Shown here: in pieces, positions 1 to 12,304 of the stretch
How positions within the stretch are numbered: the first letter of the stretch is position 1
How the letters are laid out: each line of letters opens with the position of its first letter
From: Isoperla grammatica
Lineage: Eukaryota; Arthropoda; Insecta; Plecoptera; Perlodidae
Reading direction: 5' to 3'
Assembly (NCBI GenBank): GCA_945910005.1
Contig: OX246741.1
Span: 10,836,669 to 10,900,668, forward strand
DNA length: 64,000 nt
Notes under the pieces: generated by a model
Told to the model about the DNA's origin: nothing
The model's database searches: none
The model's input: only the letters and a program-made list of their open reading frames with translations
Translations under genes and position numbers: made by a program

Positions 1-3000
1 CAGTAACATTTTCTTAGAACCGTCACATATTGAATCCCTAGCGCAGGATATAAGACATGTTTCGTAAGATTATGGAATCATTACATCATATTATACATAT
101 ATGTATCGGTCGACGTCATGTGGGTCGAAGAAGGTTCCTTCATTTTGTGAAGCAGTGCTCGCAAAGAGGGCTCTCGTGCATATCTTTAATAATATCTTTG
201 CTCATTCACCGTGGTATTGTGGAATTACTCGCTTTTTCAACTTTTCCCTGTCTTTCTTCTCATTCTCCCCTCTCTGCGCCCTGAACGCCCACCAACCCTC
301 TAACTGGAATAACCTAATGAGTGACTATTTAGTGACTACCCCAGCGATGTGTGATAGATCAGATTCGGGGGTGATGTTTAACTGTCGAATATGTCGTATA
401 CGTAGGACAAGGTAATAAATAAAATGATTACATTATATACGAAATAATGAAAATGAACATCACTGATCCACATACAAAATAAACTAACAGATAACATTTG
501 TTGCGCGATCAGCTTTTATAGTTCGAATAAGTGAGAAATATTGCATCTATCTCGCATGATGACATTCCCCGAACCATTAAGTGATAATTTGTGAATAATA
601 AACGTGATTGGTGAGAGAGTCAATGTGCACACAACAGAACAGTTCTGTTTGTATATGACATTACGCGTACCTACCGCGCCCACTTATGTTTTCAAAATGT
701 TTTTAATCATTTGAAAACACGTCATAACCGAATACTGATAATATCTAATCAATTCTTTGATTGGCTAATAAAGCGACACAATAATACGAGTATTGGTAAT
801 TATTATCACATGCGATATACACAGTATTTCAATTTGTAATTAACACGCTCATTGTGTTGTGTGGCAATCGAATAAGCTGTGAACATTGATTGATTGGATT
901 TGTCACATGGGTGTTATGGTAATTATTACAGGGGGGAGGGGTGGGGCGATCACTGTGGATAACTGTTTCACGTTAATTGTGATTCCGTTGGAAATCCACT
1001 GTATAATATATGTATAAAAGGTATATTAATGTAATGTATAATAATTTATATTGAGGTTGACTTTGGCAATTTCACTGTCATGCATGTTTTTTTGGTTTTT
1101 TCTTTTTGTACAATTTTTATGTTTTTCTGATTTTGTGTATATTTTTTGTGCATGTATGTTGTACAGTACTTGATTTTGGTTTTTATTATGCGTTACTGGT
1201 GGGGCTTGGCCCTGTTAACGATATATTTCAAATACATAAATAAATAAATAATTACATGTATACATGTATAAATGTAAATGTATGTATAATTGTAGCTGCT
1301 CTAGACTCAATGCTCTGCGTAGTTCATGTACTGAAACAAACACCTGTGTGTATGTCCGTTACTCCACGTGGGGTTCTGCAGTATAAACTAGGTGACGTCA
1401 CACATAAGCCTCTATTTTATTGAGTGCAGTCAATCAAAGAACGTTATACCTTAGGACACGTGTGTGTTACTACATAGCTTTGCTGACGTCATGAATCGTG
1501 CTCCACAACGTTAGTACGAAACAAGATGACGAGCTCAATGCACTTAACTTATAACAAAGCTGAGGTAAATAGGTGGTTCTAATTATTGAAAACAGTAAAT
1601 ATTTACACAATTTAAAAAACGATTATTGTGTGTTTTGGACAGTAAACTATGTGTTATATTTTATTTATGACTTTATGGCAGAGGACATATATTAGTCCTT
1701 GTTTACTGATCCGACCGCTTTATCATTTATTACAAAACCCATGGGCGCTCCTCACCCAGAGAAATACGCAATCCAGTTCTGAAAGTGTTTGCCAAAATAA
1801 TCTTTAAGTAACGCCACATTTGTCGTTTTGGCAGCACAAGTATTTATTTTCCGAGCAAACATTTTCCACAGTGGCAATACGTAATTAATAATAAACACAT
1901 ACTGCTGAAGACTAAATGAGCATCTCGCCAATCTCGAGCGCTTAGCGAAGATAGCTAATCCAATCTGGCATCGAGAAGCTAATCACGAAAAGCAGTATTT
2001 TTATTTATATTTTATTTATTTGTTTGTTTATTTTCCTCTTTTTGTACATTACACATTTGGATCAACCCACATCCCCCCATCAACCCACACTTGCAGCCAT
2101 CTTGCAACTAAGTAGTAGCTTGTTACAATTTAAAAACAACCGGTTACATTTACGTTCTAGTTTTCATAATTACACCTTTTCTACTGAAAATAAGTTAATG
2201 AACCTGAGTGAGTAGACTATACAAATAAACGTGGGCCTAGAAGCGTGATGCAGATTTGAGACAAAATGGTTGTCCATCACTGCTGATCATAGTTTCAAGA
2301 GAAACGCCATGCACGCCCGGTCATCGGGGGTAGACTACTTGCCAGTCTCCCGCCGCGTATTATCAGCGTGACACGTCATGTTGGTCAAAACTCACGCAAT
2401 ATTCAACAGGTGAATGGCAGCAGGGTCGAGCCGACAAGTGGAAGGAAAACTTTGCAACATGATGACGGGTTGCTCTCTTTCGCGTACAGTCAAGCTCAAA
2501 ACGAATGCACCGAAGGATGTTGAGCCTCCCTGGGGGGGATATCTTGAACCCCCCTATCCCGCCGACCGTCAGTTCACATCCAGTATATACATAATATCGC
2601 CGTCGAGACAATGTTTTGTCAAATGGTCACCTAATGCTTTACCGAAACATCGACGTAACTCAAGAAATTGTCTCGTTTTGTAATAATTGGCGTGACTTCA
2701 ATTGAACCGAGTAAAACTTCAAATTTTTGAGTTTATAAGCAGCTATTTAGAAGGAACTAAAAAAAAAAGAAATAAAAAGAAAAAGAAGGATGACTAAAGA
2801 AACATCAGTTCGAATTTTTATAAGCGCCGAGAATGTTTGTTAGTTCCACGCTTGTGCTTTTTGTTCGATTTTTCAGTTCAATTTTGGGTTTGAAATTCGA
2901 TTTGTTGTGTATACATTTTAATGCCGACGGCACCGATAGAACCCAACGCATATGTGTGACGTGTGACGTGTTATCGTGTGACAGCCCCGGGCATGAACGG

Positions 3001-3164
3001 CGCTTGTGTTTCCCACTTCGCACATCACCTGCGACCATCCACTTCCCCCGGGACAGCCGGATCGATGCTCCAACCAACAACAGAACACTTTCTAGCTCCC
3101 GGTGCAGTAACAAACAAACACACGTCCTTGCACACACATCACGTGGAGACGGATTGATGGAGTA
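1..3164. other. Intergenic, no gene recognised
   Basis: AT-rich DNA apart from the possible LINE tail at 1060-1256. Short open frames (under 110 codons) overlap on both strands and show no family features. The G-rich run at 930-945 is simple sequence. Confidence 0.6.
1060..1256 (+). mobile_element. Possible LINE 3' tail
   Basis: T-rich DNA is followed by GGGGCTTGGCCCTGTTAACG and then (AAATA)n at 1235-1253. That layout (short GC hairpin GGGCTTGGCCC, then an A-rich microsatellite) is common at non-LTR element ends. No coding remnant is visible upstream, so this is tentative. Confidence 0.35.
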
Positions 3165-3600
3165 GCAAATAAACTCGGACAGTGTGGATTAGCAAAGAGC
3201 TTGGAGAGTGTTCAGGGGGGTGGGGGGTAAACAAATAAACTCGGCAACTGTGTGGACCATCAAAGAACTTGGAAAGTGATGACTTGTGAGGGAGGGGGAG
3301 GGGGACCAAATAAATACTTGGCCGGGGTGGACTATTAGAAAACCGCGGCACGTGGTCCATGATTGGTGGGGAGTAAATAATCTTTGTCTGTAGAGATTAT
3401 CAAAGAACTTGGAACGTGATGAGTTTGTGGGTGATGAGGATTATCAAAAAATTTCGAAAGGGAAGCGGAGCAAACACACTTCGGCGGTAAAGATTACCAG
3501 AGAATCTTGAACATAATATGAGTAAGAGAGAAAATCAACTTTGGTTATGGGGGGGGGGGGTAAATAGACATGGATGATGGGATCACCAAAGAACATGGCA
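3165..3600 (+). repeat. Degenerate minisatellite, period about 70-80 bp
   Basis: About six diverged copies share the word ATCAAAGAACTTGGAA followed by GTGATGA, a G-rich stretch, and AAATAA. The words recur near 3195, 3265, 3335, 3400, 3440 and 3585 with many substitutions, which makes this an old array. The G runs here (3219-3227, 3290-3304, 3548-3559) belong to the units. Confidence 0.55.
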
Positions 3601-3959
3601 AGTCTGTCGCTCACTTCACATCTACAGAGACACATCCCTGACTTCTTCGGGAAGTATTATTGCTTTGCGCATCACACGAAACTGAGCCCTGTAGCTAAAT
3701 CCTGGTACTGGTTTCTAAGCTTCAAGCGAGTGTTGCATGGAGATATCGCGACGCTACATTACGCCAGGAGTGTGCTACGTGCGCACGGCTAATGAGTTGG
3801 CCACTAACGACGTAATCTTTCAGTGTATACGACACACACGGTGAGCGCTTCAGAGGTCTCCAATAAATACATAAAAATAAAAAATTACTTTACAAAGCAC
3901 CCGTTTTCATTGTATAAGTGCATGCAACAATCTATCACAAACTGCAATAAATAAATAGT

Positions 3960-4206
3960 GCTCAATAAATTCAAAGTTGTTCTGAATCGGCCTTGTTGAT
4001 TCTGACATTTGTCCGCAGGTGCTCGCACTGTCCAATCACTGATTCATATGTTTCGTATTTGAAATATCGATCTTTGATTGGTTATCGCTCACTCGTCGAT
4101 GGTGTTCGGAGCCTACAGGGTTGGTTTGGTCGCTTTAAATTAAAGTCCCCCACTGCAAATCAGTTTCGTTACTGAGTGGGTAGACTATAAATGTGAATTT
4201 ATTTTT
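3960..4206 (+). mobile_element. Dispersed repeat with the shared SINE tail, copy 1
   Basis: About 247 bases recur in inverted orientation at 12045-12304 with high identity. The right end carries the motif AGTCCCCCACTGCAAATCAG, then GAGTGGGTAGAC and an AT tail, also seen in other SINE copies here. The left part shows no tRNA-like head. It is probably a SINE with an unidentified head or a fragment of a longer element. Confidence 0.6.
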
Positions 4207-4694
4207 GTATTTTTTTAAACTGTCCTTTAATCGTGAAGCATAGAATACAAATTTCAACAGGTGTCATAATATTGTGATATTATTGCTTGTTGTGTATACG
4301 TACATCATCGCTGTGAGGGAGATTCTAAACGTGACGTGAGTTAGCTTTGAACACACCCGTCATGTTTCCCAAAAGATGTTTTCAGCCGCATCACGTGATT
4401 GAAACCTCTGCCTCAGACGAACAGTAATGTCCTCCATTGACTCGATGTTATGTTTACGCCGCGAACGTTCCGACGAAATGACTTTCCGGCACGGTTTTTA
4501 TGTCCCATTACGGGGACTAAACTCCGGCCGACGCTGCCACGTGGTATATAAATAGCTTTAATTCCCTTCCTCAATGTATGCAGTTAGGGAATTATAAATA
4601 AGTCGTGCTTATTTGATGACATTTGGCTGGAGTTTTCAGCGAAATGTGTCAAGGTGATGCCGAGTGGGAGCGAAGTCTATAAATAGGATCGCGA

Positions 4695-5275
4695 CACGAG
4701 CGCGCACGTTTAGAGGAAGTACCTCAGTTCGACCCCGGGCGGTGACATATTATCTGACACGACGCTCTGACAGGTGCGATGTCAGGTTCAAGTATGTTGA
4801 GCCAGCTGACACGAGCGCGCACATTTAGTGGAAGTACCTCGTAGTTCGACCCCGGGCGGTGACATATCTGACATGACGCTCTGACAGGTGCGATGTCAGG
4901 TTCAAGTATGTTGAGCCAGCTGACACGAGCGCGCACGTTTAGTGGAAGTACCTCATAGTTCGACCCCGGGCGGTGACATCTGACATGACGCTCTGACAGG
5001 TGCGATGTCAGGTTCAAGTATGTTGAGCCAGCTGACACGAGCGCGCACGTTTAGTGGAAGTACCTCATAGTTCGAGCCCGGGCGGTGACATCTGACATGA
5101 CGCTCTGACAGGTGCGATGTCAGGTTCAAGTATGTTGAGCCAGCTGACACGGGCGCGCACGTTTAGTGGAGCCACTTGTAGCACTCCCCAGTTCGAGCCC
5201 GGGCTGTGACATGTCTGACACGACGCTGATAACTGTCTGACAGCTCGATGTCAGGTTCAAATATTTTGAGCCTGA
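4695..5275 (+). repeat. Tandem array, unit about 112-115 bp, five copies
   Basis: Units begin with CACGAGCGCGCAC at 4695, 4810, 4924, 5036 and 5148 (spacings 115, 114, 112, 112). Each carries AGTTCGACCCCGGGCGGTGA, which looks like a T-arm/B-box word, and ends with CAGGTTCAAGTATGTTGAG. A diverged single copy of the GTTCGAGCC part lies near 5590. Overlapping open frames on the minus strand here are by-products of the repeat. Confidence 0.85.
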
Positions 5276-6042
5276 TGACATGCACACACGCAACAATAAA
5301 GTCCCAACTTGACTAATCTCACACCGACCTCAGCTTCTTAACTGCCACCCCTTTCATACATTGTAATTCAACGAATATCAACATATTCCTGACGTTATTT
5401 CATACAGTATAGTGTCATCATTTGCCACGCTCGCTGTGTTTGAAATTTCTAGGCATAAAGTCCATAAGGTCTTAAATTATTTACGTAGGAACTAGAGAAG
5501 CAGGACTTAGCTATTCCGTAAGTATTATGAGGCTATAAGTTTCGTGGATGGGGAAACTTTCTGACTGAAGCCCTGAAGGTACCAGCAGCAGTAGTTCGAG
5601 CCAGGGGGAGTGACATATTGGACACCACGCTGATAAACTGTGAACAACTATGCTGTCTCGTATGTTACCGGGGTTCAAATTTCCGTTCAATTTGTGGCAT
5701 TCAATAATAATTGATTCGCAGCGATTAACTAACTGCTGCAAATAACATTGTTTACTTGCTAATTATACACAAAACAAATTCACTAAACGAATATGTAACT
5801 TCACAGTTTTCAACCTAGAAATCAGTAAACGAATATATAACTTCACACTTTTTACAGTTTTCAACCTATAGAATGCAACAAGTTAAAGCGGAAATTGAAT
5901 GGTATTCTACAGACAGACTTCAGGATGGCAACCGTCATATATTGGTGTGTTTATAAAATCTATTTCCGCCCGTTTAATTGGTCGGTTTGTTTCTACAGCA
6001 TAGCGCGGTCGATCCTTCTCGCCGACATTCACCCACCGGTTG

Positions 6043-6109
<67 letters not shown>

Positions 6110-6850
6110 GGACTTCTCGTAACTAGAGATCGATTTAACGTTTTTAAACGTGTGACTGTGTGTGTGGGGGTTGGGGGGGGGCGGAGAGGGGGGTCTTTAA
6201 TTTCCCCAGAGTGGCCGCAGTTTGCTCCAGTCTCACAAGAAGTCAGACTACTACACCACTAAGCCCTGTCGTCGCGTGGCAGAGTTAATTAATATTCACC
6301 GGCTCGTTCACGATACCATCGTACCGGAATTACTCTGTACAAATTGGCAATTTATGCGCCTCTCTCTACCCCCTCCCCCCCCCCCCCTCCCTCACCCGCC
6401 CCCACCCTTTGCTGTGGGTTGCTCCTTGCTAGAGAGGAGCCAGAGCCAGGATATTTCGGCAGTCAGTTCATTTGGAGAAGTAAGTTTTTATCTGTACAGG
6501 TCAAGATTTTTGTGTGATAAATTTGAATTTATCTCGTTAATGTAGTGTTTTCTCTACATCTTCTCAAAAATATATACTTTTTTAATAAGTTAATTGTATC
6601 TCTGCTTAGGTTATAGCGATTTTATTTACTCATCAATATTAATTACTGTAATTTGAGTTGTCTAACAAAAATAGTGAAGTTAAACACATTAGACAGTTTG
6701 TAACCAGATACTATCATAATTCAAAATCCAAAATGTTGTAGCACAAGAGTTCTGGGGTGTGGTTGTAGGTACGCGTACGCATGTGCCACGTACGCACAGC
6801 TTACGCACATCTCTCTTGTGGTGAGCGAAGGTAATGTGCTTTCAGCTCTG
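5276..6850. other. Intergenic, simple sequence
   Basis: Holds a lone diverged copy of the 113-bp array motif (about 5570-5700), the CT microsatellite, G/C homopolymer runs (6166-6182 and 6370-6400), and AT-rich DNA. I see no gene. Confidence 0.55.
6045..6107 (+). repeat. (CT)n microsatellite
   Basis: About 30 uninterrupted TC dinucleotides. Confidence 0.95.
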
Positions 6851-8661
6851 CCGTATCGACGAGCAAGGTGTAATATGAGAAGCTATTCGGTTACAAAGCT
6901 CTAGTCTAGTTCATCAACACATCACCATATCATGAGCACCGGCCACGACCTACAGTGCAGCCGCCATATTGGATTTGGGGTGTATACGATGTGTTTCACT
7001 TCCCGTCTGGGCCCGGGTAGCTCTGCCTATCGTACGAGCAAATATAATATGAGAAGCTTTTCGGTTACAAAGCTATAGCTAGTTCATCAACACATCGCCA
7101 TGGTAACGCTATCATGAGCACCGGCCACGACCTACTGTGCGGCCGCCATATTGGATTTGGGGTGTATACGATGTGTTTCACTTCCCGTCTCGGCTCGGGT
7201 AGCTCTGCCTATCGTACGAGCAAGTATAATATGATAAGCTATTCGGTTACAAAGCTATAGTTCATCAACACATCGCCATGGTAACGCTATCATGAGCACC
7301 GGCCACGACCTACTGTGCGGCCGCCATATTGGATTTGGGGTGTATACGATGTGTTTCACTTCCCGTCTCGGCTCGGGTAGCTCTGCCTATCGTACGAGCA
7401 AGTGTAATATGAGAAGCTATTCGGTTACAAAGCTCTAGTCTAGTTCATCAACACATCGCCATGGAAACGCTATCATGAGCACCGGCCACGACCTACTGTG
7501 CGGCCGCCATATTGGATTTGGGGTGTATACGATGTGTTTCACTTCCCGTCTGGGCCCGGGTAGCTCTGCCTATCGTACGAGCAAGTATAATATGAGAAGC
7601 TATTCATTTACAAAGCTCTAGTCTAGTTCATCAACACATCACCATGGTAACGCTATCATGAGCACCGGCCACGACCTACTGTGCGGCCGCCATATTGGAT
7701 TTGGGGTGTATACGATGTGTTTCACTTCCCGTCTGGGCCCGGGTAGCTCTGCCTATCGTACGAGCAAGTATAATACGAGAAGCTATTCAGTTACAAAGCT
7801 CTAGTTCATCAACACATCGCCATGGTAACGCTATCATGAGCACCGGCCACGACCTACTGTGCAGCCGCCATATTGGATTTGGGGTGTATACCATGTGTTT
7901 CACTTCCCGCCTGGGCCCGGGTAGCTCTGCCTATCGTACGAGCAAGTGTAATACGAGAAGCTATTCAGTTACAAAGCTCTAGTTCATCAACACATCGCCA
8001 TGGTAACGCTATCATGAGCACCGGCCACGACCTACTGTGCAGCCGCCATATTGGATTTGGGGTGTATACGATGTGTTTCACTTCCCGTCTCGGCCCGGGT
8101 AGCTCTGCCTATCGTACGAGCAAGTGTAATATGAGAAGCTATTCGGTTACAAAGCTCTAGTTCATCAACACATCACCATGGTAACGCTATCATGAGCACC
8201 GGCCACGACCTACTGTGCGGCCGCCATATTGGATTTGGGGTGTATACCATGTGTTTCACTTCCCGCCTGGGCCCGGGTAGCTCTGCCTATCGTACGAGCA
8301 AGTGTAATATGAGAAGCTATTCAGTTACAAAGCTCTAGTTCATCAACACATCACCATGGTAACGCTATCATGAGCACCGGCCACGACCTACTGTGCAGTG
8401 TGCGGCCGCCATATTGGATTTGGGGTGTATACGATGTGTTTCACTTCCCGCCTGGGCCCGGGTAGCTCTGCCTATCGTACGAGCAAGTATAATATGAGAA
8501 GCTATTCAGTTACAAAGCTATAGTTCATCAACACATCACCATGGTAACGCTATCATGAGCACCGGCCACGACCTACTGTGCAGCCGCCATATTGGATTTG
8601 GGGTGTATACGATGTGTTTCACTTCCCGCCTGGGCCCGGGTAGCTCTGCCTATCGTACGAG
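6851..8661 (+). repeat. Satellite array, unit about 178-184 bp, ten copies, each with an exact YY1-type site
   Basis: Units run AGAAGCTATTCGGTTACAAAG, then CATCAACACATCGCCATGG, GAGCACCGGCCACGACCTAC, CCGCCATATTGGATTTGGGG and TCGTACGAGCAAGT. The word GGATTTGGGGTGTATA recurs about ten times. Copies are highly similar, so the array is young or homogenised. Each unit contains CCGCCATATTG, which fits the YY1 consensus CCGCCATnTTG, and a GGGCCCGGG or GGCTCGGG GC block. Short open frames of 95 aa inside repeat units are not genes. Confidence 0.92.
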
Positions 8662-10443
8662 GCCACTAAGACCCGATACTGTATAGCCTATAGCGTCGTC
8701 ATAACCATGGACCAAATCATTCATGTGGTTGTATTTTCTAACCCCGAGCAAAGACAAAACAAAACTTACAAACTTACAAAAAGTATTTTTTTGGAAGGTC
8801 ACATTGACGATCAACGTGAACTCCGAAGTTGAGCTTACCTGGTTTTTATATCGACGAAAAGAAAAATACCACTTTATTCTCATTTGAACAAACCAAAGGT
8901 AAAAACAAATTTCTGAAAAAAACAATTACTTGGACACACGTAAACAAGTTTGGGTATACAACCGTGTCAAAAGGTGTAGAAAATCCAACGTTTCGTCCAT
9001 ATTGCAATGGGGTTCTTCAGAGACCTTTGCGAAAGCGTCGCCATTCCAGTTTGAACACTCTCCAAAGATCCTTGAAGAACCCATTAGCGAAACGTTGTAT
9101 TTTTCAATCCTTTGACATAGAATTGAAGCCGGAAAACGTCAATATTAAAGTGTTGACTCAGGTCGTGAAAGTCTCCGAAATAGATTAACGACAGTTTTCA
9201 TTCATTTCGCTAATTTTATTGGCTTCGTCGTCGTGTGATGTTTATAATGGGACATGATACAAATGATTGTATTGAATCGGTACGATATTATGAGCGTGGA
9301 TGGTGCGTGTAAGCGCTCTCAACCGTATCCTGGCGTTGTCCCAGTTTTACCATCATGCAGCGTGCAATGTTGTGTTCATGGTAGGAGCACAGACAACCAT
9401 TATTTATCTGTGGTAGGAGCCATCCAATCCAAGATGTGTCACCGTCTTTAGTTACGTTGCATGCATGTGTCGGTGTGGTTAAATCAATTCGTTTCGGCAT
9501 GCCATATAAATATATGTAATTCTGTTCAGTTCTGTCGTATATAAACGGTAGAAAGTAATAACTATAGATATGACTATGACGTACACATATACTGTTCTCT
9601 CATTGAGCAGTTTGGATTTACATTTTCAAGACACTTGTTTCTGTTAGTATCTTCAACACAATGTCAATGAGGCATTGCTGCTATGGAACATCTAAGCTTA
9701 TTGAAAAGAAAATACAACTTTTATTTGCGTTCGGATAAAATCAGATAAATTTAGTAATATTTCAAATTGTCACTATAGCATAAGCATCTAGTAATACGAA
9801 GAAGAAGAAGAAGAAGAATTATTATTGTTGTTGTGTGATCCATAGAACATCTCTGTGGTTGGTTGTCATAGGCGAGTCCAACAATGGAAGGAGGGGACAA
9901 GTGTGAGGATAGGAATGTTAAATGGTACAGTGGGGGGAAGGAATAGGTTCTCTTTTCATCGCCTTTTACGACTGGCAGAGTCACTCAACGCTCAATTCTA
10001 CTCCGGGTCCAGACAGAGATTTTTTTGCGTCTAAACTCTAAATATTTCTCTTTCGTTTTCCATTTTCTGAAGCGCTAATTATTTGTATACTCATGTATCA
10101 CTTTTATTTCACCGTTGAGATTCGGGTAATAACGCTACTCCACAGCCTCGTCTATACCTGTTGTCTCGTCTAGAGGTTTCGAGGCTACGATGACGTAACA
10201 CAGAGTATATTATTTTTAAAGATGGCGGCCCCGCGGATTGTTCCAACTGTAAAAACATGTGTGCGTTAGTCATTGACAGACGTCGCGTCGGCATGTCTAG
10301 TTGAGACGTCTTCATTTTCTTAACACTTGGGCTATTTACTGCGAGTGTCCACAAGTCTCGTCTGTTTGATCTCCTCACACAAACAAACACACAAACAAAC
10401 AGGAGCAAGTGGCACTCGTTCTTTCGTTCAACGCTTTAGCCCA
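8662..10443. other. Intergenic, one unexplained 119-codon frame
   Basis: A + strand frame at 8829-9188 encodes a Lys/Thr/Asn-rich sequence with no recognisable domain, and no splice context supports it. A (GAA)n run lies at 9798-9817 and a consensus YY1 word (AAAGATGGCGGCC) at 10219-10231. Confidence 0.4.
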
Positions 10444-10662
10444 GCTGGGCCGCAGAACGTTTAAACGCTCATAGGCTGGGCTGAAGAACGTTTAAATGCT
10501 GCCTAGGCTGGGCTGAAGAACGTTTAAACGCTGCCTAGGCTGGGCTGAAGAACGTTTAAACGCTGCCTAGGCTGGGCTGAAGAACGTTTAAACGCTGCCT
10601 AGGCTGGGCTGCAGAACGTTTAAACGCTGCCTAGGCTGGGCTGAAGAACGTTTAAACGCTGC
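10444..10662 (+). repeat. 32-bp tandem repeat, seven copies, with a GTTTAAAC palindrome
   Basis: The unit is AGGCTGGGCTGAAGAACG followed by TTTAAACGCTGCCT. Each unit centres on CGTTTAAACG, a perfect 10-bp palindrome (one copy has TTTAAATG). The first and last copies are diverged. Confidence 0.92.
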
Positions 10663-10754
10663 CCGTATGGGTTGCAGAGATATTAACAACTTAGAGGTTG
10701 GTGGTTCACATAAAACCTGAGAATTAAAGAGCTTCAACGATGTTGAAACATTTA

Positions 10755-10840
10755 AATAAATAAAAATAAATTCACATTTAGAGTCTACCCATCTCAGAAC
10801 GAAACTGATTTTCAGTGGGGGACTTTAATTTGAAGGTGTT
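10755..10840 (-). mobile_element. SINE 3' tail fragment
   Basis: Only the tail of the family (ATAAATTCACATTTAGAGTC, then the TCTACCC and AGTGGGGGACTTTAA blocks) is present, in reverse orientation. It is a 5'-truncated copy. Confidence 0.5.
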
Positions 10841-12044
10841 CATCAATTTTGGAGGCCTTCATGGCCCGAGTCAAGGCCTACTATTGAGTTTCTTTGGGTG
10901 GGTTGTTTCCACTTTTTACAGGGTCGTACCCAGAAAACATCTTGATAGAGGAGCTATCTGGTATATGCCTTGCATTGCCTCCTGTCAAACATTTAGAATG
11001 CATTTGTTTGTTTTTAAACTTTGGGAGTTTACACTTCATTCCCTTGTTTTTAATTTCTTTTTATTATGAATTAAAAATTTGTTGGGCCTACTTTAGTTGC
11101 AAGTTGGTCAACTCTGTAGATCATAAGTGACCAGTCAACACAAATCTTTCATTGTTGGGTGTACACTTGTATATGTTTTGGAGAATTAAACTTTCTTATC
11201 ACAAATTTCAAAATATAATCTATCTATAGACGGGTCTTGGCGCCAATATGAACCCAAAAACTTTCCCCTGCCCAGGGACTGCTACCTGGACGTGGTGGGC
11301 AGGTTTGTGTGCTTTGTTAATCCCGAGAGCTATACCGACGGAAGCATATGCTTCGGGTAGGGCCACAGGCCACAGCCTGCAGGTCGAGGTGGAGAAGCCA
11401 GACAAAAAAGGCAATCCACTTCCTCGCCTTTTCCTTTTCCTCCCCTTTGCGTCCTACTTGTTCTTTCTTCCGAACATCCCCCCCCCGACGTCATTATGAT
11501 CAATACATAACACATAATCCAAAAACCCTATGGTTCCCAGTTGCACCAACCATACACCCTGTGAATATCAAACTGCTCTCTCTGGTTTTAATCAACATCT
11601 ATCTGATGCACACTGCACAAGCCTTTTAGAATAGAAACTATCTGTGTAATTGCGTTTGTGTTTTAGTCTGATGAGATTCCGACCACAGAGGGCCAAACGC
11701 AAAACAACAAGTTCATTTCCAGCTTATTAGATCCTTTGAGGGAGTTCCAGTAATATCAATTTCATTTAATGTACACAATGTTGTGTTAATATGTTGCGTG
11801 TGTGTTGGAATCTATATAGATAGCGTGCTGTCCGTCTATTTGCGTCCATGCGTTGGATGGAGCGACAACGATGCTAATCGAGACGATGAGTGGGTGATAT
11901 GCGGCGCTACATGACTTTCACGGAGAATATTATGATCGGGAGGGGGGAAGACTCGACGGTTTGTCGGAATGGAGTGGCCCAATTCCACACCATGTTTGAT
12001 TATGTGACCGGTCGAGGTGGATTCCCTGGATTTCTCTTCGTTAA
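10841..12044. other. Intergenic, possible old retroelement pieces
   Basis: The stretch 11225-11460 (GGGTCTTGGCGCCAATATGA, then CTGCAGGTCGAGGTGGAGAA) has the look of LINE-derived repeat DNA, but no coding motif supports this. A short word CTAATCGAGACGATGAGTGG at 11874 recurs at about 27246 and, diverged, at 59229. Confidence 0.35.
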
Positions 12045-12304
12045 ATAAAAAATAAAATAAATAAATTCACATTTAGAGTCTACCCACTCAGTAACCAAAC
12101 TGATTTGCAGTGGGGGACTTTAATTTAAAGTGACTAAACCAACCCTGTAGGCTTCGAACACCATCGACGAGTGAGCGATAACCAATCAAAGATCGATATT
12201 TCTAATACGAAACATATGAATCAGTGATTGGACAGTGCGAACACTTGCGGATAAATGCCAGAATCAACAAGGCCGAGTCAGAACAACTTTGAATTTATTG
12301 AGTG
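12045..12304 (-). mobile_element. Dispersed repeat with the shared SINE tail, copy 2
   Basis: Reverse-complement copy of the 3960-4206 element. It runs from the AATAAATTCACATTTAGAG tail end to TTGAATTTATTGAG at the head. The two copies are close enough to imply fairly recent spread. Confidence 0.6.

Noticed and set aside
6851..8661. CRISPR-like direct repeats
   Set aside because: Units are contiguous and of about 179 bp with no spacers, and the window is clearly eukaryotic. The same holds for the other arrays.
8829..9188. 119-codon + strand frame
   Set aside because: A Lys/Asn-rich sequence without family features, starting at the edge of the satellite; kept only as a note.
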